A DNA stretch of 64,000 bases, from contig NZ_QXTH01000014.1 of NCBI RefSeq assembly GCF_003946865.1, forward strand, positions 61,816 through 125,815, given 5' to 3'. The stretch comes from Antribacter gilvus (GTDB taxonomy: Bacteria > Actinomycetota > Actinomycetes > Actinomycetales > Cellulomonadaceae). A program made the translations under genes and the position numbers. Of this stretch, positions 51,889 to 60,084 are shown piece after piece (the first letter of the stretch is position 1; each line of letters opens with the position of its first letter). The notes under the pieces are model-generated. The model did not search any database. It was not told the origin of the DNA and worked only from the letters and a program-made list of their open reading frames with translations.

Positions 51889-52571
51889 GCTCCCAGCCCG
51901 ACCTCCCCACGGCGCTGCAGCCCGGTCGCCCCGGCGCCCGTCGGTGGCTGCGCCGGCACCGCGCCGACCTCGCCGTCGGCCTCGACAGCCTGTCGGCGGA
52001 CGTGGGCCGCCTCGAGACCTGGGGCAGCGACCTGGCCGACCGCATGCTGGCCGGCCATCGCCTGCTCGTGGCGGGCAACGGCGGCAGCGCCGCCGAGGCG
52101 CAGCACCTCACCGCCGAGCTCGTGGGCCGGTTCGAGGGCGAGCGCGTCCCGCTCGCCGCGATCTCGCTGCACGCCGAGACGTCCAGCCTCACGGCGATCG
52201 TCAACGACTACGGGCAGGACGAGATGTTCGCCCGCCAGGTCGCGGCCCACGGCCGCCCGGGCGACGTCCTGCTCTGCCTCTCGACGTCCGGGTCGAGCGC
52301 CAACGTGCTCGTCGCGGCCCGGCGCGGGCGCGAGCTCGGCCTGACGACCTGGGCCCTCACCGGCCCCGCGCCGAACCCTCTCGCCGCGCTCTGCGACGAC
52401 GCGCTCACCGTCCCGGCGGAGTCCACGTCGACGGTCCAGGAGGTGCACCTCGTCGCGGTGCACACGCTGTGCGCGGCGATCGACGCCCGCGTGGAGCAGC
52501 ACGACGCCGGCCGCGTGGCCGGGGTCCGGGCGGCGACCCGGGCCGGGTCCCGGACGGGGGCCCGGACATGA
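51885..52571 (+). CDS. gmhA: phosphoheptose isomerase GmhA
   Basis: 228 residues. SIS domain with LLVAGNGGSAAEAQHLTAEL, LHAETSSLTAIVNDYG, CLSTSGSSANVLVAARRG and the conserved TVQEVHLVAVHTLC. GmhA converts sedoheptulose-7-phosphate to D-glycero-D-manno-heptose-7-phosphate, the first step to ADP-heptose. N- and C-terminal extensions of about 20-25 residues are variable. ATG 51885 overlaps the GT4 stop, and its stop overlaps hldE. Confidence 0.95.
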   Translation: MSSQPDLPTALQPGRPGARRWLRRHRADLAVGLDSLSADVGRLETWGSDLADRMLAGHRLLVAGNGGSAAEAQHLTAELVGRFEGERVPLAAISLHAETSSLTAIVNDYGQDEMFARQVAAHGRPGDVLLCLSTSGSSANVLVAARRGRELGLTTWALTGPAPNPLAALCDDALTVPAESTSTVQEVHLVAVHTLCAAIDARVEQHDAGRVAGVRAATRAGSRTGART

Positions 52572-54148
52572 CCGGGCGGCCGCGGCTCACCGTGGTGGGC
52601 GACCTGCTGCTCGACCGGGACGTCGACGGAACGGTCACGCGGCTCAGCCCGGACGCACCGGTACCGGTGGTCGACGTGGACGTGGTGCGGCAGAGCCCCG
52701 GCGGCGCGGGGCTCGCCGCAATCCTTGCCGCGCAGCGCGCCGACGTCACGCTCGTCGCACCCGTGGCCGACGACGCCGACGGCCAGGAGCTGCAGCGCCA
52801 GCTCAAGGGCGTCACCGTCGTGGCGCTGGGCCACGAGGGTGCCACGCGCCGCAAGACCCGCATCCGCAGCGCCGGCCAGAGCCTGGTCCGGGTGGACGAC
52901 GGCGGCCCCGGCACCCCCACGGGCCTGCGGTCGGGCCGGGCGGCGGCCGGGGTGCGCGCCGCCCTGCACGACTGCGACGCGGTGCTCGTGGCCGACTACG
53001 GCGGCGGCGTGACGCGCGACCCGGTCCTGCGCGACCTCCTCACGGAGGCGGCCTTCCGGGTGCCGCTCGTCTGGGACCCGCACCCCCGCGGCGGCACCCC
53101 GGTCCCCGGGGCGGCGATCGTCACCCCGAACCTCGCGGAGGCGCAGCAGGCCGCCGTCACCCTCCCCGACGGGGCCGACGCCGATGCCGCCGGTGCCGGG
53201 GCGCTGGCCGCCCTGCTCGTGCGCGCGTGGTCGGCGCACGCCGTGGCGATCACGGCGGGTGAGCGCGGGGCGTTCCTCGCCGTCGGGCGCGGTGCCGGGG
53301 AGCACGTGCCCGCCGCCGCGGGCCCCGGAGGCGACCCCTGCGGTGCGGGGGACCGCTTCGCCGTGACCGTGACCGACCGCCTGGCCCGCGGCGACGCCCC
53401 CGGCGCAGCGGTGCACGAGGCGGTCGTCGCCGCGAGCGCCTGGGTGGCCTCGGGCGGCGCCGAGGGCTTCCGGCGAGGGCTGGAGGAGCGCCGGTCGTCG
53501 CCCTCCGAGGCGAGCGCCCCCGGGGGGACGCCAGGCGGTCCGCGGAGCGGGCGGCCCGGCGGGCGGCCCTCGCTCGCGGAGCTGGGGGCGCGGCTGCGGG
53601 CGTCGGGCGGCGTCCTGGTCGCGACCGGCGGCTGCTTCGACCTGCTGCACGCGGGGCACGTGGCCACCCTGGAGGCGGCCCGCCGGCTCGGCGACCACCT
53701 CGTGGTGCTCGTGAACTCCGACCGCTCGGTGCGGCAGCTCAAGGGGCCGGGCCGCCCGCTGGTCCCGGCGTCCGACCGCGTCCGGGTCCTCGAGGCCCTC
53801 GACTGCGTCGAGGCGGCGGTCGTGTTCGACGAGGAAGACCCTTCGCGCGCGCTGGCGGAGCTGCGGCCCGACGTCTGGGCCAAGGGCGGCGACTACACCG
53901 TCGCCGACCTGCCCGAGTCCGCCGTGGTGCGCGAGAACGGGGGGCGCATCGTGGTGCTTCCCTACCTTCCCGGCCGGTCCACGACGCAGCTCGTGGACCG
54001 GGCGCGGGACAGCGCCCACCCCGCGAGCGGGGCGGAGCTCGTGGGCCAGGTCCGCGCACCCTCCCACACGGAGCCGCGACAGGGCCCCGTCACCGGCAGC
54101 TTCCGGCGCCCGCACTTCGACCCGCCTACCGAGAGGACCTCAGCATGA
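52568..54148 (+). CDS. hldE: bifunctional heptose-7-phosphate kinase/heptose-1-phosphate adenylyltransferase
   Basis: 526 residues. N-terminal PfkB kinase (VVGDLLLDRDVDGTVTRLSP, RKTRIRSAGQSLVRVD, catalytic GAGD at about 257-260) and C-terminal nucleotidyltransferase (TGGCFDLLHAGHVATLEAA with the HxGH site near residue 360, KGGDYTVADLPES, LPYLPGRSTTQLVDRAR). The kinase makes heptose-1,7-bisphosphate; after GmhB acts, the adenylyltransferase makes ADP-heptose. A 40-residue Gly/Pro/Arg-rich linker joins the halves. With GmhA and the GmhB domain, the full ADP-D-glycero-beta-D-manno-heptose route is present. ATG 52568 overlaps the gmhA stop. Confidence 0.95.
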   Translation: MTGRPRLTVVGDLLLDRDVDGTVTRLSPDAPVPVVDVDVVRQSPGGAGLAAILAAQRADVTLVAPVADDADGQELQRQLKGVTVVALGHEGATRRKTRIRSAGQSLVRVDDGGPGTPTGLRSGRAAAGVRAALHDCDAVLVADYGGGVTRDPVLRDLLTEAAFRVPLVWDPHPRGGTPVPGAAIVTPNLAEAQQAAVTLPDGADADAAGAGALAALLVRAWSAHAVAITAGERGAFLAVGRGAGEHVPAAAGPGGDPCGAGDRFAVTVTDRLARGDAPGAAVHEAVVAASAWVASGGAEGFRRGLEERRSSPSEASAPGGTPGGPRSGRPGGRPSLAELGARLRASGGVLVATGGCFDLLHAGHVATLEAARRLGDHLVVLVNSDRSVRQLKGPGRPLVPASDRVRVLEALDCVEAAVVFDEEDPSRALAELRPDVWAKGGDYTVADLPESAVVRENGGRIVVLPYLPGRSTTQLVDRARDSAHPASGAELVGQVRAPSHTEPRQGPVTGSFRRPHFDPPTERTSA

Positions 54149-54879
54149 CGTCAGCACCGACCACCGCACCCGCCCCGGCGACCATGCCCGTCCCCCGGCC
54201 CGTCGGCACCGTCTTCGTCACAGGCGGCTCGTCCGGCCTCGGCGCGGCGCTGGTCGACGCCGTCCGCGCCGCGGGCGGGACCCCAGCCGTGCTCGACCTG
54301 GCCGAGCCGCGGGCCGACGTGCCGTTCGCCGGCGTCGACCTCGCCGACCCGGGGGCCGCCGAGGCCGCCGTCCGGTCCCTGGTGGACCAGGTGGGGCCGC
54401 CCGACGCCGTGGTCACCGCGGCCGGCATCGACGCGTGCGGCCCGCTGCTCGACATCGAGCCGGAGCGCTGGGAGAAGGTGATCCGCGTGAACCTGCTCGG
54501 CACGGTCGCGGTGATCCGGGCCGCCCTGCCGCACCTGGAGGAGCGTCGCGGCACCGTGGTCACCGTCGCGTCCACCCTCGCCCTGCGCGGCGCCGGGGAC
54601 GCCACGGCCTACTGCGCGTCGAAGTGGGCGATCCGCGGGTTCAGCCAGGCGCTCGCCGCGGAGTACGCGGGCCGCGTCGGCGTCACGTGCCTCATCCCGG
54701 GCGGCATGCGCACGCCGTTCTTCGACGGCCGCGCCGACCAGTACAAGCCCGGGCCCGACGCCGACCTCAACGACCCTGCCGCGACCGCGGGCGCCGTCGT
54801 CGCCGCTCTGACGCAACCTGCCGGGAGCGAGATCCGGGAGATGCTCGTGATGGCCTCCGGGGAGGCGTCCTGGCCGTGA
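54145..54879 (+). CDS. short-chain dehydrogenase/reductase
   Basis: 244 residues. Classical SDR with TGGSSGLGAALVDAV (NAD(P) binding), NxxG-equivalent VTAAGIDACG, catalytic Ser in VASTLALRGAG and YxxxK in YCASKWAIRGFS. It overlaps hldE (ATGA) and the next GT9 gene (GTGA), so it belongs to the glycan operon. It is too short and of the wrong SDR type to be the extended HldD heptose epimerase; oxidation or reduction of a sugar intermediate is the likely job. Confidence 0.9.
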   Translation: MTSAPTTAPAPATMPVPRPVGTVFVTGGSSGLGAALVDAVRAAGGTPAVLDLAEPRADVPFAGVDLADPGAAEAAVRSLVDQVGPPDAVVTAAGIDACGPLLDIEPERWEKVIRVNLLGTVAVIRAALPHLEERRGTVVTVASTLALRGAGDATAYCASKWAIRGFSQALAAEYAGRVGVTCLIPGGMRTPFFDGRADQYKPGPDADLNDPAATAGAVVAALTQPAGSEIREMLVMASGEASWP

Positions 54880-55886
54880 CCGTCCTGGTGCTCCGCGCCC
54901 TCGGTCTGGGCGACGCCCTGACCGGCGTCGCGGCGCTGCGCGGGATCCGGCGAGCGTGGCCGGGGCACCGGGTGGTGCTCGCGGCGCCGCAGGCGATCGG
55001 TGACTGGCTGACGGACCTCGGCATCGTGGACGCCGTCGTGCCCGCCCGGGGACTGGAGCCGCTCCCGTGGCCGTGGGCCGGTCCGGGCGGCTCGCAGGAC
55101 GCGCCCGGCAGCATCGCCGTGAATCTCCACGGGAGCGGACCGGAGAGCCACCGGGTCCTGCTGGGGACCCGGCCCTCCGCGTTCGTGGCCTTCGCCAACG
55201 CGGAGGTGGGCAACGAGGGCCCCGACTGGGACGAGAGCGAGCACGAGGTGCTGCGCTGGTGCCGCCTGGTCGCGAGCAGGGGCGGACGGTGCGGGCCCGG
55301 AGATCTGCGCCTCGGCCCGGCGGACCCTGCCGGGGGGCGTGACGACCACGTCGTGGTGCACCCGGGCGCCGCTGCCCCGGCCCGGCGCTGGCCACCGGAG
55401 CGCTGGGCCCAGGTGGTCGCCCACCTCGCCGGCCAGGGGCACCACGTGGTGCTGACCGGCTCCGCCGCGGAACGGGAGCTGTGCACCCGGGTGCGGCAGA
55501 CCGTCGTCGGACCGTGGCTGGAGCCGTCCGGGCACCCCCCGGCCTCGGCGCGCGGGGTGGTGAGCGACGCTTCCGGGCGGCTCGACCTGCCCACCCTCGC
55601 CGACGTGGTCGGGACGGCCCGGCTGCTCGTCAGCGCCGACACGGGCGTGGCCCACGTCGCCACGGCCTACGGGACGCCGTCGGTCACCCTGTTCGGGCCG
55701 ACGCCGCCCTCGACGTGGGGCCCGGTGATCGACCTGCCGCGGCACGCCGTCATCTGGCACGGCGAACCGGGCGACCCCCTGCGCGACCCCAACGGCACGA
55801 CGCTCGACCCCGCCCTCGCCGACGTGACGGTGGACGAGGTGGTGGCGGCGTGCGACGCCGTGGTCGGCCGGGCGGCTGCGCGGTGA
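54876..55886 (+). CDS. second GT9 glycosyltransferase (heptosyltransferase-like)
   Basis: 336 residues. LVLRALGLGDALTGVAALRG at the N-terminus, NLHGSGPESHRVL, VVHPGAAAPARRWPPERWAQ, VVLTGSAAERELC and LVSADTGVAHVATAYGTPSV are GT9 hallmarks. It is the last gene of the polycistron and the second ADP-heptose-type transferase in it, suggesting two heptose additions. GTG 54876 overlaps the SDR stop, with GGGGAGG upstream. It ends 17 bp from the stop of the convergent epimerase gene. Confidence 0.92.
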   Translation: MTVLVLRALGLGDALTGVAALRGIRRAWPGHRVVLAAPQAIGDWLTDLGIVDAVVPARGLEPLPWPWAGPGGSQDAPGSIAVNLHGSGPESHRVLLGTRPSAFVAFANAEVGNEGPDWDESEHEVLRWCRLVASRGGRCGPGDLRLGPADPAGGRDDHVVVHPGAAAPARRWPPERWAQVVAHLAGQGHHVVLTGSAAERELCTRVRQTVVGPWLEPSGHPPASARGVVSDASGRLDLPTLADVVGTARLLVSADTGVAHVATAYGTPSVTLFGPTPPSTWGPVIDLPRHAVIWHGEPGDPLRDPNGTTLDPALADVTVDEVVAACDAVVGRAAAR

Positions 55887-55903
55887 GGTGCCGCGCCGCG
55901 GGT

Positions 55904-56866
55904 TCACGCCGCGGAGCGGTCCAGCTCCCGGAACCACGCCACGGTCCGGGCGAGCCCCGTCTCCCAGGCCACCCTCGGCTCCCAGCCCAACTCAGCGCGC
56001 GCGAGGCTGATGTCGGGGCAGCGGAGGCAGGGGTCGTCCTCCGGCCGCTCCACCTGCACCAGGGACGACGACGACCTCGTCGCCGTGATCACGTCCTCCG
56101 CGATCTGCCGGACGGTCAGCTCGTGCGGGTTGCCGAGGTTCATCGGACCGGGGTGACCGCTGCGGGCGAAGGCGAGCAGGCCCTCGACCAGGTCGTCGAC
56201 ATAGCAGAGCGAACGGGTCTGGGAGCCGTCCCCCGCGACGGTCAGCTGCTCCCCCGCGAGCGCCTGCCGCACGAACGTGGGCACCACGCGCCCGTCGTGG
56301 GCGCGCATGTGCGGCCCGTAGGTGTTGAAGATCCGCACGATCCCCGTGTCGGTCCCGTGGGCGCGCCGGTAGCCGGCGGTCAGCGCCTCGCCGAACCGCT
56401 TGGCCTCGTCGTAGACGCTCCGCGGCCCCACCGTGCTCACGTTCCCCCAGTACGACTCGCGCTGTGGATGGACCTGTGGATCGCCGTAGATCTCGGAGGT
56501 GGACGCCAGGACGAACCGCGCTCCGTGCTCGTCGGCCAGCCTGAGGGCGTTCCGTGTCCCCCGGGACCCGGCGTCGAGCGTCTCGAGCGGGTGCTCCAGG
56601 TAGTCGACGGGAGAGGCGGGCGACGCCAGGTGCAGCACCAGGTCGACCCCGCCGCGCAGGGCGGCACGGACCTGGCCGCCGTCGAGGTCCTCCGTGACGT
56701 CGCAGAGCTCGAACCGCAGCTCCGGCCGGCCGCGCAGGTGTGCCAGGTTGCCGAGCGACCCGGTCAGGAGGTTGTCGAGGCACACCACCTCGGCGCCGCC
56801 GTCCAGGAGCACCTCGCACAGCCTGCTGCCGACGAACCCCGCCCCGCCGGTGACTACGGCCCTCAC
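55904..56866 (-). CDS. UDP-glucuronate decarboxylase-like NAD-dependent epimerase/dehydratase
   Basis: 320 residues. Extended SDR: VVTGGAGFVGSRLCEVLLDG, HLASPASPVDYLEHPLETLD, STSEIYGDPQVHPQ, then YWGNVSTVGPRSVYDEAKR (catalytic Tyr and Lys; nearly the UXS signature), FNTYGPHMRAHDGRVVPTF and NLGNPHE. UXS makes UDP-xylose from UDP-glucuronate. A related sugar epimerase is possible. It is convergent with the heptose operon and overlaps the small gene upstream (ATGA). It may supply a nucleotide sugar for the same glycan. Confidence 0.9.
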   Translation of the reverse strand: MRAVVTGGAGFVGSRLCEVLLDGGAEVVCLDNLLTGSLGNLAHLRGRPELRFELCDVTEDLDGGQVRAALRGGVDLVLHLASPASPVDYLEHPLETLDAGSRGTRNALRLADEHGARFVLASTSEIYGDPQVHPQRESYWGNVSTVGPRSVYDEAKRFGEALTAGYRRAHGTDTGIVRIFNTYGPHMRAHDGRVVPTFVRQALAGEQLTVAGDGSQTRSLCYVDDLVEGLLAFARSGHPGPMNLGNPHELTVRQIAEDVITATRSSSSLVQVERPEDDPCLRCPDISLARAELGWEPRVAWETGLARTVAWFRELDRSAA

Positions 56867-57141
56867 CGGGAGACCAGCTTGAAGAAGGTGCTGTCACCGC
56901 CGTCGGCCTTCTGCGCCTGGTAGAGGAAGGCCAGCTTCTCCTCGTCGAACTTCGCGAACCAGTCGTCCCAGGAGACCTCCTCGAACCGGTCGTCCCCGGA
57001 CCCGCCCGGAAAGTCGATGCGCAGAACACCTGCCTCGGCGGCGCCCTCTGTGCCGCGCACGCTGACGGGCCGGCCGTCGTGCTCCTCCACCCAGCGGCGG
57101 ATCTCGTCGTGGTCGGTGGTGGTCCGGGTGTCGCTGCTCAT
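56863..57141 (-). CDS. small conserved actinobacterial-type protein
   Basis: 92 residues. Acidic N-terminal helix DHDEIRRWVEEHDGRPVSV, then GVLRIDFPGG and EEVSWDDWFAKFDEEKLAFL, ending in FFKLVSR. I know similar short proteins from actinobacteria, where they carry no tested function and are sometimes misnamed as glucan branching enzyme. ATG 57139-57141 has AGAGG at 7-nt spacing, so the upstream extension is discarded. It overlaps the epimerase start by 4 bp. Confidence 0.82.
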   Translation of the reverse strand: MSSDTRTTTDHDEIRRWVEEHDGRPVSVRGTEGAAEAGVLRIDFPGGSGDDRFEEVSWDDWFAKFDEEKLAFLYQAQKADGGDSTFFKLVSR

Positions 57142-57251
57142 GGGTCGTCCTCTCGCCGGTGGCTCCGGCAGCCTGGTCTCGACCGCTCGCTCCCAGCCTG
57201 TTGCCGGAGCCCTCGACTCGCAGTGTGGGAGGCGCATGGGATCCTGGGCGC

Positions 57252-57740
57252 GTGGATCTCACGCACCTCGACGAGCGAGGCCAGGCCCGCATGGTCGACG
57301 TCACGGCGAAGCAGCCCACCGTCCGCTCCGCCACGGCGGCAGGACGGGTCATCTGCCCACCGCACGTGGTGGCCGCCCTGCGCGACGACGACGTGCCGAA
57401 GGGCGACGTCCTGGCCGTCGCGCGCATCGCGGGCATCGCCGCCGCGAAGCGCACCCCGGAGCTGCTACCGCTCGCGCACGTGATCGGCGTGCACGGTGCG
57501 GTGGTCGACCTCGAGGTGGTCGACGACGGCGTCGAGATCACCGCGACCGTGCGCACCGCCGACCGCACCGGCGTGGAGATGGAGGCCCTCACCGCCGTCG
57601 CGGTGGCGGGCCTCGCGGTGATCGACATGGTCAAGGGCCTCGACAAGGCCGTCGAGCTCGCGAACGTGCGGCTGGTGGCGAAGTCGGGCGGCAAGTCCGG
57701 GGACTGGCACCGGTACGGCTTCGGAGCCGGGGAGTCGTGA
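57252..57740 (+). CDS. moaC: cyclic pyranopterin monophosphate synthase MoaC
   Basis: 162 residues. MoaC motifs: LTHLDERGQARMVDVTAKQP, KGDVLAVARIAGIAAAKRTP, LLPLAHVIG (the PLCHP-equivalent, here PLAHV), EMEALTAVAVAGLAVIDMVK and the active-site KSGGKSG. It converts the MoaA product to cyclic pyranopterin monophosphate in molybdenum cofactor synthesis. In most MoaC proteins the second region reads PxCHxL; here Ala-His is present, so the Cys is missing. GTG 57252 is chosen to match the family length. It is cotranscribed with moaD. Confidence 0.95.
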   Translation: MDLTHLDERGQARMVDVTAKQPTVRSATAAGRVICPPHVVAALRDDDVPKGDVLAVARIAGIAAAKRTPELLPLAHVIGVHGAVVDLEVVDDGVEITATVRTADRTGVEMEALTAVAVAGLAVIDMVKGLDKAVELANVRLVAKSGGKSGDWHRYGFGAGES

Positions 57741-57982
57741 TGCTGACGGTCCGCTACTTCGCCGGTGCCCGGGAGGCCGCGGGCGTCGCCTCCGAGCAGC
57801 TGGAGGTCGGCGGCCCGACGCCGGTCGCGGCCCTCCGCAGGGCCCTCGCCGCGAGCCGCCCGGGCCTCGCGCCGGTGCTGTCGAGGTGCGCGCTCCTGGT
57901 GGCGGGCAGCCGCGCCACGGACGACACGGTCGTGCCCGACGGCGCCCTGGTCGACGTGCTCCCACCGTTCGCGGGCGGCTGA
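57740..57982 (+). CDS. moaD: molybdopterin synthase small subunit MoaD
   Basis: 80 residues of ubiquitin-like fold ending in PPFAGG; the C-terminal Gly-Gly is thiocarboxylated and donates sulfur to cyclic pyranopterin monophosphate. ATG 57740, overlapping the moaC stop by one base, follows GGGGAG with 5-nt spacing; GTG 57737 is an alternative. No moaE or moaA is in the window. Confidence 0.92.
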   Translation: MLTVRYFAGAREAAGVASEQLEVGGPTPVAALRRALAASRPGLAPVLSRCALLVAGSRATDDTVVPDGALVDVLPPFAGG

Positions 57983-58010
57983 GCAGGTCGCTGGCGTCGG
58001 TGGTCTCGGC

Positions 58011-58042
58011 CGTCAGTGGTCCCCGCCGTCAGTGGTCCCCGC
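58011..58042. repeat. two 16-bp tandem repeats at the mog stop
   Basis: CGTCAGTGGTCCCCGC twice in succession. The second copy contains the stop codon and last codons of the mog-like gene on the minus strand; the first lies just downstream. Confidence 0.9.
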
Positions 58043-58523
58043 CGTCGAGCTGGGACCTCAGGTGCGGCCAGAGCGGGAGCAGCACCGCGGCGCCGTCGCG
58101 CACCCCGCCGGTGGAGCCGGGCAGGTTGACCACGAGCGCCCGGCCGCCGGAGCCGCTGGCGACCCCGGCGAGACCGCGGGAGAGCACCGCGGTGGGGACC
58201 CCGTGGTCCGCCCCGTACCGGCGGATCGCCTCCGCGAGCCCGGGGACCTCCAGCTCCAGCACCTCGCGAGTCCCCTCAGGTGTCAGGTCGCGCGGCGCGA
58301 GCCCGGTGCCGCCGGTCGTGAGGACCAGCCGGGCGCCCTGACCCAGCACGGTGGTGAGGGCGTCGCGGACGGACCCCGCGCCGTCGGGCACCACCAGGGT
58401 GACCACGTCGTGGAGGCCCGCCTCCGCGAGGAGCTGGACCAGGAGCGGGCCCGACCGGTCCTCGGCCTCGCCGCGGGAGCAGCGGTCGGACACGGTGACG
58501 ACGGCGGCGCTCGGAACACTCAT
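58029..58523 (-). CDS. molybdopterin adenylyltransferase-type protein (MogA/MoaB family)
   Basis: 164 residues. AVVTVSDRCSRGEAEDRSGP near the N-terminus, then LVLTTGGTGLAPRDLTPEGT and VNLPGSTGGVRDGAAVLLP, the MPT-binding signatures of MogA/MoaB. The protein adenylylates molybdopterin before metal insertion. It is convergent with moaCD and close to modABC, forming a molybdenum island. The exact subfamily (MogA or MoaB) cannot be settled by eye. Confidence 0.93.
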   Translation of the reverse strand: MSVPSAAVVTVSDRCSRGEAEDRSGPLLVQLLAEAGLHDVVTLVVPDGAGSVRDALTTVLGQGARLVLTTGGTGLAPRDLTPEGTREVLELEVPGLAEAIRRYGADHGVPTAVLSRGLAGVASGSGGRALVVNLPGSTGGVRDGAAVLLPLWPHLRSQLDGGDH

Positions 58524-58562
58524 GCGCCCAAGGTATCCGCGGCAAGGGCGGTGGAGGGGTGG

Positions 58563-59471
58563 TCAGCGGGTGGGCTCCTCAGCCGGCTTGCCCGCCGGCT
58601 TGTCCCCCGGGATCGACCGCAGCGCGAGGTGCGCCCGGAACGACCAGGCGACCGCCGCGGCCCACGCCACCCACACCAGCCCGTAGACGGCCCACTGCAC
58701 GGGCTCGCCCGCCCCTGCCCAGCCGAGCAGCGTCCGGGAGTTGGTCAGGACGATCAGGCCGCCAACGAGCGAGCCGAGCACGCGCGGCGGCACGATGCGC
58801 ACGAGCCAGGCCGCGATCGGGGCAGCGATGAGACCGCCGACCAGCAGCGCGAGGGCCCAGCCGGCGTTCACTCCCTGGCTGCCGAGGCCCACGAGGAAGC
58901 CGACGCTCGCGGCCACGGCCACGAAGAACTCGCTGGTGTCGATGGAGCCGATCACCTTGCGAGGCTCCATCCGGCCGCTCGCGAGGATCGCGGGCGTCCC
59001 GACCGGGCCCCAGCCACCACCGCCGGTGGCGTCCAGGAAGCCGGCGACGAGGCCGAGCGGGGTGAGGAACCGGCGGCGCAGCGGCGCCTCGCGCCGGACG
59101 GGCAGGCCCTGGACGGTGAAGCGGAGCAGCACGTAGAGGCCCAGGCCCAGGAGGAGGAACGCCATCACCGGCTTGGCGACCTCGGTGGAGAGCGACGACA
59201 GGAACGTGGCGCCCGCGAAGGCACCGATCGCGCCCGGGATGCCGATCCGGGCGACGACCTTCCAGTCGACGTTGCCGAACCGCCAGTGCGCGGCTCCTGA
59301 CGCGAGGGTGGTGCCGATCTCCGCGAGGTGCACGGTCGCCGACGCCGTGGCCGGGTTGGCCCCGACCGCCAGCAGCAGGGTGGTGGACGTGACGCCGTAG
59401 GCCATGCCGAGGCTGCCGTCGACGAGCTGGGCGCCGAGGCCTACCAGGGCCAGGAGGACGAGGGTGCGCAT
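58563..59471 (-). CDS. TauE/SafE-family sulfite or anion exporter
   Basis: 302 residues with about eight helices. Typical TauE/SafE start LVLLALVGLGAQLVDGSLGM, the central GLVAGFLDATGGGGWGPVGTP loop and repeat symmetry between halves. Members export sulfite, sulfoacetate or other organosulfur anions. ATG 59469-59471. It is preceded on the same strand by an Rrf2 regulator, which suggests sulfur-linked control. The tail is cytoplasmic and proline/lysine-rich (GDKPAGKPAEEP). Confidence 0.9.
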   Translation of the reverse strand: MRTLVLLALVGLGAQLVDGSLGMAYGVTSTTLLLAVGANPATASATVHLAEIGTTLASGAAHWRFGNVDWKVVARIGIPGAIGAFAGATFLSSLSTEVAKPVMAFLLLGLGLYVLLRFTVQGLPVRREAPLRRRFLTPLGLVAGFLDATGGGGWGPVGTPAILASGRMEPRKVIGSIDTSEFFVAVAASVGFLVGLGSQGVNAGWALALLVGGLIAAPIAAWLVRIVPPRVLGSLVGGLIVLTNSRTLLGWAGAGEPVQWAVYGLVWVAWAAAVAWSFRAHLALRSIPGDKPAGKPAEEPTR

Positions 59472-59490
59472 GGTGGAAAAGTAACCCACC

Positions 59491-59505
59491 AAATCGATCG
59501 GGTAT
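59491..59505. promoter_or_regulatory. possible Rrf2 operator
   Basis: AAATCGATCGGGTAT in the AT-rich interval between tauE and the Rrf2 gene, with ATACCCGA on the minus strand, resembles CymR/IscR-type half-sites. The symmetry is weak, so this is a suggestion based mainly on position. Confidence 0.25.
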
Positions 59506-59550
59506 AGAGGGATTCCACATGCTGAGCATTGCGCCCGACATGCGGACAGG

Positions 59551-60009
59551 TCAGGCGTTCTCCCACGCGGCGTCGTCCACCGTGAGGAGGCGGACGCTCT
59601 CCGGCAGCGTGCCCGACGCGAGGTCGGCCAGCGTGACGTCCTCGAGCACGGCGCGCACGCTCGCCCGCAGGGCCACCCAGACGTGCAGCAGCGGTGCCGC
59701 CGCCCCGCGGAACTCCAGGTCCGACGGCCGCGTCCCGCGGACGAACACCAGCGGCCCGTCCACGGCCCGCACCACGTCGGCGAGGGTGATCCGGTCCGCA
59801 GGGCGCGACAGCGTGTACCCGCCGCCGGCGCCGCGCTGGCTCGTGACGAGCCCGTCCCGGCGCAGGTCGGCGAGGATCCCCTCCAGGAAGCGGTGCGGGA
59901 TGTCCTGGGCCTTGGCCAGGGTCTCGGCACGGACCGGCCCGTCGTGGTCGGCGGAGGCCAGCTCGGCGGCCGCCCGGACCGCGTAGTCAGCGCGTGCAGA
60001 GATCCTCAT
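59551..60009 (-). CDS. Rrf2-family transcription regulator
   Basis: 152 residues. N-terminal winged helix [18 protein letters not shown] ... [19 protein letters not shown] and wing [19 protein letters not shown] are standard Rrf2. There is no cysteine in the protein, so it cannot hold an iron-sulfur cluster as IscR, NsrR or RsrR do and is more like CymR, which senses cysteine supply through a partner enzyme. ATG 60007-60009. It is upstream of the TauE/SafE gene on the same strand and divergent from modA, so it could control both. Confidence 0.92.
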   Translation of the reverse strand: MRISARADYAVRAAAELASADHDGPVRAETLAKAQDIPHRFLEGILADLRRDGLVTSQRGAGGGYTLSRPADRITLADVVRAVDGPLVFVRGTRPSDLEFRGAAAPLLHVWVALRASVRAVLEDVTLADLASGTLPESVRLLTVDDAAWENA

Positions 60010-60084
60010 GCGCCCATTCTCGCGCGCCGGGACGGGCCCCGGGCCCGGGCGGGCGCGGGTCGCCCCGTCGCGTAGCCTCGCGCT

